From: Desulfobacteraceae bacterium
GTDB taxonomy: Bacteria > Desulfobacterota > Desulfobacteria > Desulfobacterales > SURF-7
DNA: 64,000 nucleotides
Assembly (NCBI GenBank): GCA_003599865.1
Contig: QZKS01000047.1
Location: forward strand, 62,001 to 126,000
Reading direction: 5' to 3'
Part shown: positions 54,991 through 62,531 of the stretch, piece after piece
Position numbering within the stretch: the first letter of the stretch is position 1
Layout: each line of letters begins with the position of its first letter
The notes under the pieces: model-generated
The model's database searches: none
What the model was told of the DNA's origin: nothing
The model's input: only the letters and a program-made list of their open reading frames with translations
Position numbers and translations under genes: made by a program

Positions 54991-56448
54991 TCAACAAACG
55001 TTCTCAATGGGCAGGTGAATGGTAAAACGGGAACCTTCCCCTTCCCTGCTTTCAACGGATATGGAACCAAAATGCTTCTGGATAATACCGTATACAATGG
55101 AAAGTCCCAGCCCCGTACCGGCTCCGACTTCCTTTGTGGTATAAAAAGGATCGAAAATATGGGGCCGAACTTTTTCCGGAATGCCTTTTCCGGTATCCTC
55201 CACAGTGATAATCACCGAATTTCCGGATAATGACGTTTCGGCGCCGATCCGGATCTCTCCCATGGCGTCTTTCATGGAATGGACGGCATTTTCAATCAGG
55301 TTCAGAAAGACCTGCTGCATCCTCTGGGAATCCATTTTCAGTGTCAGATCCGGCGGTATGTTGTGGACAATCTGAATTCCGGGAGGGATTTGGCTCGATA
55401 TCAGCCTGACGGAACGTTCCACTACCTGACCCAGGAAGATCGGTGTCAGGCAGAATTCCCTTTCCCTTGAAAACTCCAGCAATCCTTTGACGATATCCTT
55501 TGCCCGGTGAACTTCCTGTTCGATATTCCCGAGCATTTTTTCCGTGAACTGTCTATCGGATTCCGTCAGGCTGTTCAGCAGAGGAATCAGTTCCTCGATC
55601 AGAATCTGGCAGGAAGTGGAGATATTGTTCAATGGATTGTTCAACTGATGGGCAATACCGGAAGTCAGCGTGCCCAGGGAGGACAGCTTTTTGGCCTGCA
55701 CCAGTTGATCCTGCCGCTTTTCAAGCTCGGACACCATGCGGTTAAAGGCCTGGATCACCCGCTGGGTTTCGTCACGGGCGCTGGTTACCGGAATCGGTGT
55801 AAAATTTCCCTCTGCAATTCGAAGTGTTGTTTTTTCTATGATTTTCAGCGGTTTTATAATTTTAAAAAGAACAATAGTGCCCAGAAATACATTCAGGGCA
55901 ATGAAGATACCGAGAGCTGTCAACAGATTGGCTTTCAGGTTTTTGATGATCCGCAGAATGGTATCCCGCTCAAAAGATACCAGCTCGCTGGAAAGCGCCA
56001 GCACATTTTTGCCGTGATCGCGCAAATCCTCTTCCACCCGGACAGGATCCAATTGTTTGTTCCAGGCATCCCGGGTCGACAGTAAAATCATAATGCGCTC
56101 GTATTCCAAAAGTTCCCTGCTGATGATATCGAGCAGCGGTTTTACCCTTAAATCCTTCACATCCGGATAGATCCGTTCCAGCACATTCAGGCTCCTCTGG
56201 ATATATTTGCGGTTTTCCTCCAGGTCTTCCGGGGATCCATACAGGAGATAGTTCTTTTCATAGCGCCGTATTTCCAGGATCATATTGCTCAAATCATCGG
56301 CGATGACAACGAAATGCTGCTTCTGTTCGATACGGAGGAGGGAGTTGAATGAAATAGCGGCAATAATCAGCATCACAATGGAGAGCAATAACAATACCAG
56401 AATGACCTTCTGCCGGATGTTCAACGGAAAAACGGATATCCGTTTCAT
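54991..56448 (-). CDS. Membrane-bound sensor histidine kinase
   Basis: A 485-residue sensor kinase. TM1 covers residues 15-38, a helical periplasmic sensor 39-172 (rich in charged, coiled residues), TM2 about 173-197, HAMP about 198-250 (IIKPLKIIEKTTLRIAEGNFTPI). The H-box is SGIAHQLNNPLNNI with His267; N box NLIENAVHSM, G1 DTGKGIP and G2 GTGLGLSIVYGIIQ complete the ATPase. AAGGAGAG lies before the ATG at 56448, in preference to an ATG at 56502. The regulator gene follows 16 bp later. The kinase likely phosphorylates the NtrC-type regulator and, because its receiver is so similar, also the receiver in Lon. A half-site TTATTGCA (56510-56517) of the dyad lies upstream. Confidence 0.92.
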   Translation of the reverse strand: MKRISVFPLNIRQKVILVLLLLSIVMLIIAAISFNSLLRIEQKQHFVVIADDLSNMILEIRRYEKNYLLYGSPEDLEENRKYIQRSLNVLERIYPDVKDLRVKPLLDIISRELLEYERIMILLSTRDAWNKQLDPVRVEEDLRDHGKNVLALSSELVSFERDTILRIIKNLKANLLTALGIFIALNVFLGTIVLFKIIKPLKIIEKTTLRIAEGNFTPIPVTSARDETQRVIQAFNRMVSELEKRQDQLVQAKKLSSLGTLTSGIAHQLNNPLNNISTSCQILIEELIPLLNSLTESDRQFTEKMLGNIEQEVHRAKDIVKGLLEFSREREFCLTPIFLGQVVERSVRLISSQIPPGIQIVHNIPPDLTLKMDSQRMQQVFLNLIENAVHSMKDAMGEIRIGAETSLSGNSVIITVEDTGKGIPEKVRPHIFDPFYTTKEVGAGTGLGLSIVYGIIQKHFGSISVESREGEGSRFTIHLPIENVC

Positions 56449-56612
56449 GATACTCTCCTTGCCTGAAATAATGCCTGCCGCTTCTCTTATGGAAACGAAC
56501 ATACCTTTATTATTGCAGACATATCAAGCTAAATTTCATCCCGGCGATCCGGATATCGATGCCGCAAAACCCACCGGCTGAAAATCGTGCAGGAGCGACC
56601 TTATGCATCTGC

Positions 56613-57143
56613 CTAAATGCGCAGCCGCTCCACATCGCCGGTGGCAAGGCCGACGTACATCATGATTTTGTTCTGCGGAACGTACAAAATGCCCTTGAGT
56701 CTGGTTTCGATCAGTTCCGTGATGATCCCGCATTGTGCCGTGGTATCGAGATAGGCATATCGCGTAATAGCGGCTCCCCGCGTGGTGATGGTGCCGGACT
56801 GGAGTACACTGATCCCGGCCTTTTCGACCTGATCGAGCTTTTCGTCCAAACCATGCACAACAGCCCCCATGTGATGAATGCCGCCGCCGTTTTTGCGAAG
56901 CATGTCGGAATAGATGCATTCATCGCCGCCTTTTACCTGAATCAGTTCGTATTCCATTCCGCCCCGGAAGGCGATCACGATATCCAGGTCCAGGTTGATG
57001 GGCTTCCCCCGGTAGGCAAGTTCATGCTTGACGGTTCTGGAGCGGAACCAGGGGCCGATGCCCAGAAGTTTCGAATAATACGCCGCAGCTTTTGGTATGT
57101 CTTTGACAAGGATACCGATCTGGTTCATTTTCGGAAAATTCAT
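56613..57143 (-). CDS. VOC-superfamily (glyoxalase-like) protein
   Basis: A 176-residue protein of the vicinal-oxygen-chelate fold. The first repeat begins NQIGILVKDIPKAAAYYSKLLGIGPW, and the second GGGIHHMGAVVHGLDEKLDQVEKAG. A His in each repeat and a Glu in LIET are likely metal ligands, as in methylmalonyl-CoA epimerases and glyoxalases; the closest feel is an epimerase-like lyase. AAGGAGA precedes the ATG at 57143. It is the last gene of the Ehr operon, 43 bp after the small subunit on the same strand; whether it helps the complex is unclear. Confidence 0.85.
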   Translation of the reverse strand: MNFPKMNQIGILVKDIPKAAAYYSKLLGIGPWFRSRTVKHELAYRGKPINLDLDIVIAFRGGMEYELIQVKGGDECIYSDMLRKNGGGIHHMGAVVHGLDEKLDQVEKAGISVLQSGTITTRGAAITRYAYLDTTAQCGIITELIETRLKGILYVPQNKIMMYVGLATGDVERLRI

Positions 57144-57186
57144 TTCCATTCTCCTTCCAACCCGGGTTGAGGTTTTAATTTGGCCG

Positions 57187-57930
57187 CTATTTAAAAAAGC
57201 GCAGCAATGCATGCAGGTTGGTCATGGGATGGGGCGGACAGCCGGGAATGAACAGATCCACGGGCAACAGGGTGTCCAGCCCCTCGGTGACTTCACCGCT
57301 TCCCCGGAAAGGCCCGCCCGTGATGGCACAGCTTCCGACCGCAATGACAACCTTGGGGGACGGTGTGGCCTCGTAGGTCTGAAGAAGTGCTGTTTTCATG
57401 TTCCGCGAAATGGGGCCGGTGACCACAATCGCGTCCGCATGGCGGGGTGAGGCCACGAAATTGATGCCGAACCTTGCCAGATCGAAAAACGGTGTTGCCA
57501 GTACGTTCAGATCCGCTTCACAGGCATTGCAGCCGGCAGCCGATACCTGACGCAATTGCAGGGAGCGGCCGAACAGCTTCTTGAAATGCTTTTTGGAGTG
57601 CTCGGCAAGGGATGGCAGTGTGCCGTCCGTGATCAGGTGCTTTTTTTCGGAAACGGATATTTCAAAATTGCCGGTAAAGGAAACAAACTTTCCTTTGGAC
57701 AGGCGCTCACAGGTTCCGCAGAAAATGCAGCGCCCCATGTCGATGACCTTTCTGTCCGCATCGATGGCATCCTGGGGACAGGCGGCGGCGCATTGCCGGG
57801 CCAGGTCATCCGGTGCATCCTGATGGATACTGGGCAGCCCCCGGTATCGCGGGAACAATGTAATCTTTTCTTTGGGATAGTTGTTTGTCCGGTACCCCTG
57901 TTCCAATCTGTTGAATAATATTTTCAGCAT
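57187..57930 (-). CDS. ehrS: Ehr complex small subunit (NuoB/HycG-like)
   Basis: A 247-residue soluble subunit. The N-terminal 90 residues form a ferredoxin-like part with CxxxCP (CAAACPQDAI) and CIFCGTC, which looks short of the ligands for two full 4Fe-4S clusters. The rest is the 20-kDa NuoB/hydrogenase small-subunit fold with the proximal cluster ligands in GCNACEADL, GSCAITGG and PGCPPHP. It passes electrons within an energy-converting hydrogenase-related complex. The gene follows the large subunit by 28 bp and precedes a VOC gene. I use the Ehr name because the neighbouring large subunit lacks nickel ligands. Confidence 0.85.
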   Translation of the reverse strand: MLKILFNRLEQGYRTNNYPKEKITLFPRYRGLPSIHQDAPDDLARQCAAACPQDAIDADRKVIDMGRCIFCGTCERLSKGKFVSFTGNFEISVSEKKHLITDGTLPSLAEHSKKHFKKLFGRSLQLRQVSAAGCNACEADLNVLATPFFDLARFGINFVASPRHADAIVVTGPISRNMKTALLQTYEATPSPKVVIAVGSCAITGGPFRGSGEVTEGLDTLLPVDLFIPGCPPHPMTNLHALLRFFK

Positions 57931-57958
57931 CGTGGTTTATCTTCCCATCCATGATTTT

Positions 57959-59473
57959 TTATAGATCAAACCCGCAGTAAGACAGGTTGAAACTTTTGTT
58001 GTTCAAGGGAAAATCGGAAATCCCCGTATTCCGCAAGGCCATGGAAAGACCGTTCCAGTTATGGAAGGAAGGGTCTTTGACCTTGTAGCGCAGAATCCTG
58101 CCGTCGGCATCGGTCAGCAGGCAATGGGAAACTTCCCCCCGCCAGGCTTCATTCAGCGAGACCGCAAAAGCAGATGGTTGCAGCGCGGGCACAGCCGCGG
58201 GAACCTCTTTTGATGCAATCGGTCCGGTCAGCAGGGACAGGATGATATCAATGGATTGAATCACCTCATCCGCGCGGATTTTTGCCCGGGCATACACATC
58301 GCCCGTGTGTTCCGCATGTTCCGGAATATTGAGTTTCCCATACTGTTCGGTGGGAAAAACGCGTCTGACATCATACGGGATACCGCTGGCCCGTCCGGCC
58401 GGTCCCACCAGCCCCAGATATTCCGCATCTGTTTTACCAACCTTTCCGCAGTCTTCAAAACGGGATCGGACACTCGGTGTGGAAATGAGCAGCAGATCAA
58501 TGACATTGATCATCTGGTTTTTCAGTTCGCCCAACCGGTTGATCAGGTTTTTGTTCATCTCCCCGTCGATGGAAAAACGGACACCGCCCGGCCGGACCAG
58601 TCCCTTGCCGAACCGGTTTCCGCAGATGAGAAGCGAAAGGTTCAGGAAATCCCCCCGCATGCGGCCGCAGTAGTTGGCCGGGGGCAGGAAGGCCACATCC
58701 CCGCTCAGCGCGCCCAGATCACCGGTGTGGTTGGCCAGCCGTTCCAGCTCCAGTGCAATGGTCCGGATGATTCCCGCACCCTGATCCGTCTCCATACCGG
58801 CAATCGCTTCCATGGCCTGGGCCATACACAGTGCATGGCCGATGGTGGTGTCTCCGGCGATGTTTTCGGCCAGAATGGGAAGCCGTTTGGGATCAGCCGT
58901 CTGAAGCAGGTTTTCCACGCCCCGGTGCTGGTATCCCAGCTGGATCTCCAGGTTCAACACCCGCTCGCCGATGCAGTTGAACCGGAAATGCCCGGGCTCG
59001 ATCACCCCTGCATGTACCGGTCCTACCGCGACTTCATGGATCTCTTCCCCTTGGACGGAGTAGTAATCATAGTTTCCGGGAATATCTTTTGTGTAATCGT
59101 TTCCGAACACATCCGGCCGGTCCTGGCAGTTGGGATGATACCGCACCATTCGGAGCCAGGGGTGTCCCTCGGGCCGGATACCATACTGCTCGGCGATCTC
59201 CCGTTCAAACATATGAAACGGCTCGCATTCCCGGCTCATGGAAGGATAGGATTCCGGGGCCTTGCATCCTGCCACATGAAGAAGGTGATCGGTGCGAAGG
59301 ACGGCCATCAGCCGGATGGCCTTGTTCTCTTCGTATGCAAAAAAGTGGACGACCTTGCCCTTGTTTTTGACGATTTCCATGGCCTGCTTCCGGAACTCAT
59401 CAAAAGACAGATCCGGAATCCTGTTGCGATCCACCGGCCGGCTGTGTCTGATCTGCAAAAAACCTGTTTTCAT
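57959..59473 (-). CDS. ehrL: Ehr complex large subunit without Ni-Fe site (NuoCD/HycE-like)
   Basis: A 504-residue fusion of a NuoC-like N-terminus (about 1-150; GHPWLRMVRYHPN) and a NuoD/hydrogenase-large-subunit core. In [NiFe] hydrogenases four cysteines (RxCGxC and DPCxxC) hold the metal. Here the first pair reads ENIAGDTT, so both are lost, and the last motif reads NLSYCGFDL, so only one Cys remains. It cannot hold a normal Ni-Fe centre and therefore belongs to the Ehr type, which links unknown redox chemistry to ion pumping. The ATG overlaps the preceding stop codon (TAATG), showing tight coupling. Confidence 0.9.
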   Translation of the reverse strand: MKTGFLQIRHSRPVDRNRIPDLSFDEFRKQAMEIVKNKGKVVHFFAYEENKAIRLMAVLRTDHLLHVAGCKAPESYPSMSRECEPFHMFEREIAEQYGIRPEGHPWLRMVRYHPNCQDRPDVFGNDYTKDIPGNYDYYSVQGEEIHEVAVGPVHAGVIEPGHFRFNCIGERVLNLEIQLGYQHRGVENLLQTADPKRLPILAENIAGDTTIGHALCMAQAMEAIAGMETDQGAGIIRTIALELERLANHTGDLGALSGDVAFLPPANYCGRMRGDFLNLSLLICGNRFGKGLVRPGGVRFSIDGEMNKNLINRLGELKNQMINVIDLLLISTPSVRSRFEDCGKVGKTDAEYLGLVGPAGRASGIPYDVRRVFPTEQYGKLNIPEHAEHTGDVYARAKIRADEVIQSIDIILSLLTGPIASKEVPAAVPALQPSAFAVSLNEAWRGEVSHCLLTDADGRILRYKVKDPSFHNWNGLSMALRNTGISDFPLNNKSFNLSYCGFDL

Positions 59474-60894
59474 TAAAATCCCCCGCCCATGAAAAATACG
59501 GCCTTGTTGATGGTCTGGTATAGGGTATCCGGAATCCAGATGCACAGCACCAGAGAAGTGAGAAGCAGTATATACTGGGGCCAGACCATGGATAATTTTT
59601 CATCCATCTGCGCCGTTACATTTGTGTCCTGAAATGAAATCTTCATGACGTGGTTGGCAAAACCGGCAAAGATGACGCACAGACTCAGGATAAAAAAACC
59701 GGCTCCCACATACTGGGCGCTGCGGAAGGCACCGATGATGATCAGGAGTTCCCCGATAAAGATGCCGAACGGCGGGAATCCGGAAATACCGGCAAATCCG
59801 CCGAAAAAGGCCACAAAGGTTTTGGGCATCACCCTGACCAGCCCCCCGGTTTTTTCGATCAGACGGGTTCCATACCCCAGCAGGATATTTCCGGAGGTTA
59901 AAAACAGAGAAGACTTGATCAGGCTGTGATGGATGAGACAGATCATGGCTCCGTAAGCGGCCAGCCCCCCGACACCGGTTCCAAAGGCAATGATCCCCAT
60001 GTTTTCAATGCTGGAATAGGCCAGAAGCCGCTTGTATTCCGTCTGTTTGAGTATAAAGGTCGCGGCAGCCAGAATGGAGGCGATACCAAACACCATCAGG
60101 ATGGTTCCGGAAAAGGTACCAAGACCGGCGGCACACATGATTTTATTGGTCTTGAATATGCCGAGGTAGGCGCAGTTGAGCAGCACGCCGGACAAAAGGG
60201 CCGAGGCCGGGCTGGGCGCTTCACTGTGCGCATCGGGAAGCCATGTGTGCATGGGCGCCAGACCCATTTTGGTGCCGTATCCCACGAGTATGAAGACAAA
60301 GCCGGCCTTGAGCCACTTGGGATCAAGCTGTCCTGCGGCATTGGTTAACGCGGAAAAAGAAACCTCCGCATCCACCTTTCCGATATCCATGGCAACGCTG
60401 ATCAGCACCGATCCCAGCAGCGCAAGGGCAATGCCCACCGAACAGATCAGCACATATTTCCAGGTGGCCTCGAGGGACGCCTTGGACCGATGGGTATAGA
60501 TCAAAGGAGCACTGGCCAGGGTGGTGGCTTCGATGGCAATCCACATCACCATGATATGATCGGACAGGGTCACCATGGTCATGGTGGACAGAAACAGCAG
60601 CATGAAACCGGTAAAGATTTTTTCCGACCGGATTTTTGCTGCGGCAAGATAGCCGGTTGTATAAATGGAAATCAGGAAGAACAGAAGGGATATCACCAGC
60701 AAAGACAGAAGGCCCTCCGGCGTCACGGCAAAATAGTCGCTGAATATCGGTTCCGGCCGGTTCATCCACAGCAGAACCGACAGAAACAGATGCAGGGCAC
60801 CGGTGATCACCAATAAAGGCCGACCGGCTGAAGGATTCAGGAAAAATGCCATGATGCCGGTCAAAAACGGAATGACAAAAAGGATCTCAACCAT
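59473..60894 (-). CDS. ehrD: Ehr complex antiporter-like subunit (HyfF/NuoN-type)
   Basis: A 473-residue membrane protein with about 14 transmembrane helices of the Mrp/complex I antiporter type. Conserved features are the Glu in MWIAIEATTLASAPLIYTH, the Lys-rich KASLEATWKYV, and the Lys in VGYGTKMGLAPMHTWLPDAHSEAPSPASALLSG (all as in NuoN/HyfF). It should carry the ion translocation channel. Stop and next start overlap as TAATG. It begins 11 bp after the HyfE-like gene and shows high similarity in layout to the antiporter at the window edge. Confidence 0.9.
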   Translation of the reverse strand: MVEILFVIPFLTGIMAFFLNPSAGRPLLVITGALHLFLSVLLWMNRPEPIFSDYFAVTPEGLLSLLVISLLFFLISIYTTGYLAAAKIRSEKIFTGFMLLFLSTMTMVTLSDHIMVMWIAIEATTLASAPLIYTHRSKASLEATWKYVLICSVGIALALLGSVLISVAMDIGKVDAEVSFSALTNAAGQLDPKWLKAGFVFILVGYGTKMGLAPMHTWLPDAHSEAPSPASALLSGVLLNCAYLGIFKTNKIMCAAGLGTFSGTILMVFGIASILAAATFILKQTEYKRLLAYSSIENMGIIAFGTGVGGLAAYGAMICLIHHSLIKSSLFLTSGNILLGYGTRLIEKTGGLVRVMPKTFVAFFGGFAGISGFPPFGIFIGELLIIIGAFRSAQYVGAGFFILSLCVIFAGFANHVMKISFQDTNVTAQMDEKLSMVWPQYILLLTSLVLCIWIPDTLYQTINKAVFFMGGGF

Positions 60895-60905
60895 GAACGA
60901 GCCAC

Positions 60906-61544
60906 CTATTCCTTTAGGGTTCTGAGATGCGCGGTATCCACATCGTCAAATGTCTGTTTGATATTCTGCAGGATAATGGCCATGATCATGACCCCTGCCA
61001 GAACATCCAGCAGGATCCCGAATTCAACAATATGATGGGCCCGGACGGAAAAGGTCGTGCCCACCAGATAGATGCCGTTTTCCATCATGATATAGCCGAG
61101 AACCATGGCAATGGCGTTCCGCCGGGTCATCAGCAGGAAGATACCGGTTATTAACAGTGTTATGGCCGAGGGCAGCAATAAGGGATGGGTGCTGGATGGT
61201 ATATTAAATTTATGGCTCCCGTAGGTTGCCGCCACAATCAGCACCAGACCGGCCAGCAAGGAAGCATGATATCCGATAATGGGTTCCACTTCACGGCGGA
61301 TGGCAACCTTTTTAATCACCAGATAAATGGACAAAGGGATGATCACTCCCCGGATGATCATGGTGGTCAGGGTAAAGGAAACGCCGCCGGATGTCATTTC
61401 ATGGCCGATGAAAAGGGGAACGAGCGAAACCGCCACCCCCTGAAAGGCCAGCACCTTGATCAGACCCGGCAGGCGGCTGGAAGCAAACGAAAATAAAGCC
61501 GACAGAATGACAAGGGATAAAGCAGTGTCAATGGGATGAATCAT
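60906..61544 (-). CDS. ehrC: Ehr complex HyfE/NuoK-like membrane subunit
   Basis: A 212-residue protein with about six hydrophobic helices, of the HyfE type (ILSALFSFASSRLPGLIKVLAFQGVAVSLVPLFIG; the last part is related to NuoK/MrpC). It probably forms part of the ion-translocating arm between the NuoH-like and antiporter-like subunits. The start overlaps the stop codon of the NuoH-like gene (ATGA), so the genes are coupled. Confidence 0.85.
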   Translation of the reverse strand: MIHPIDTALSLVILSALFSFASSRLPGLIKVLAFQGVAVSLVPLFIGHEMTSGGVSFTLTTMIIRGVIIPLSIYLVIKKVAIRREVEPIIGYHASLLAGLVLIVAATYGSHKFNIPSSTHPLLLPSAITLLITGIFLLMTRRNAIAMVLGYIMMENGIYLVGTTFSVRAHHIVEFGILLDVLAGVMIMAIILQNIKQTFDDVDTAHLRTLKE

Positions 61545-62461
61545 TGGATAAACTCCAGGGTGATAATGGCCGCAAAAAAGGCCAGGGCAAAAGACGTTAA
61601 AATGAATTTCGGCACCAGATCCATGCGATACCGCGCCATGACCGATTCCGTAACACCGACAACCTTGTATATGATCAAAAGGGAAAGCCAGAACAGACCG
61701 AAACCGGCGATGGGGGAGCCGAGATCAAAGGGAAACACCAGCCCGGCAACCATGGTTGCGTAAAAGAACAGTTTATAAAAAGCTCCGAGTTCGATGAGCG
61801 CAAAATCCGGCCCGCTGTGATCCAGCACCATGACCTCATGGATCATGGTCAGCTCCAGGTGAGTGGCCGGATCATCCACCGGCACCCTGGCATTTTCAGT
61901 CAGAAGGACAATGAAAAGGGCAATGATCACAAAGACCATCTGCGGTCCGGCGGCATGCCAGATTTCCATGGGGCTGCTTCCGGCAAAATAGGCGGACAGG
62001 CTCAGGCTGCCGGTGAGCTTGACAAACAGAACCAGGATCATGAACATGGTGGCTTCACAGATGATCGGGAAATAAGCTTCCCGGGCCGCTCCCATGCCTT
62101 CAAAAGGGGAAGCCGTATCCATGGCCGCGGCAATGGTGAAAAAACGCCCCAGCCCCAGAAGGTAGAGAACGAAAATCACATCCCCGTTAAAGGAAAGAAG
62201 GGGCTGTCTCCCGGCGATGGGCAGAAACATCAGGGCAATGACGGCAGCACACAGGGAAACCACCGGACCAAGCTTGAAAACGACCGTGGTGCTGGTGCTG
62301 TATACGGATCCTTTTTGAAACAGCTTGATCAGGGTATAGTAATTGATCAGAACCGGCGGTCCTTTTTTCCCGCCGAAAAACGCCTTGACCTTGAGGATCA
62401 CCCCGGAAAAAAACGGAGCCAGAAGAATTGCCATGATCCAGAGAATAAAAGATTCCATCAT
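61541..62461 (-). CDS. ehrB: Ehr complex NuoH/HyfC-like membrane subunit
   Basis: A 306-residue membrane protein with eight helices, homologous to NuoH, HycD and HyfC. Conserved stretches are the Q-site-like loop (KGPPVLINYYTLIKLFQKGSVYSTST), PFEGMGAAREAYFPIICEATMFMIL and ENARVPVDDPATHLELTMIHEVMVLDHSGPD, including the run of acidic residues that couples electron transfer to ion movement. It joins the soluble arm to the antiporters. Two Met codons stand side by side at the start (62461 or 62458). The antiporter gene ends 70 bp upstream on the same strand. Confidence 0.9.
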   Translation of the reverse strand: MMESFILWIMAILLAPFFSGVILKVKAFFGGKKGPPVLINYYTLIKLFQKGSVYSTSTTVVFKLGPVVSLCAAVIALMFLPIAGRQPLLSFNGDVIFVLYLLGLGRFFTIAAAMDTASPFEGMGAAREAYFPIICEATMFMILVLFVKLTGSLSLSAYFAGSSPMEIWHAAGPQMVFVIIALFIVLLTENARVPVDDPATHLELTMIHEVMVLDHSGPDFALIELGAFYKLFFYATMVAGLVFPFDLGSPIAGFGLFWLSLLIIYKVVGVTESVMARYRMDLVPKFILTSFALAFFAAIITLEFIQ

Positions 62462-62531
62462 CGTTTTCTCGTCTCATTTAAAAGTGACGCCGAATGCCGG
62501 CAGCATCCTTTGAAGGCCGCCGGAAGCGGTT

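Noticed and set aside
57959-59473. Functional [NiFe] hydrogenase large subunit
   Set aside because: Three of four metal-binding cysteines are replaced, so the Ehr type was preferred.
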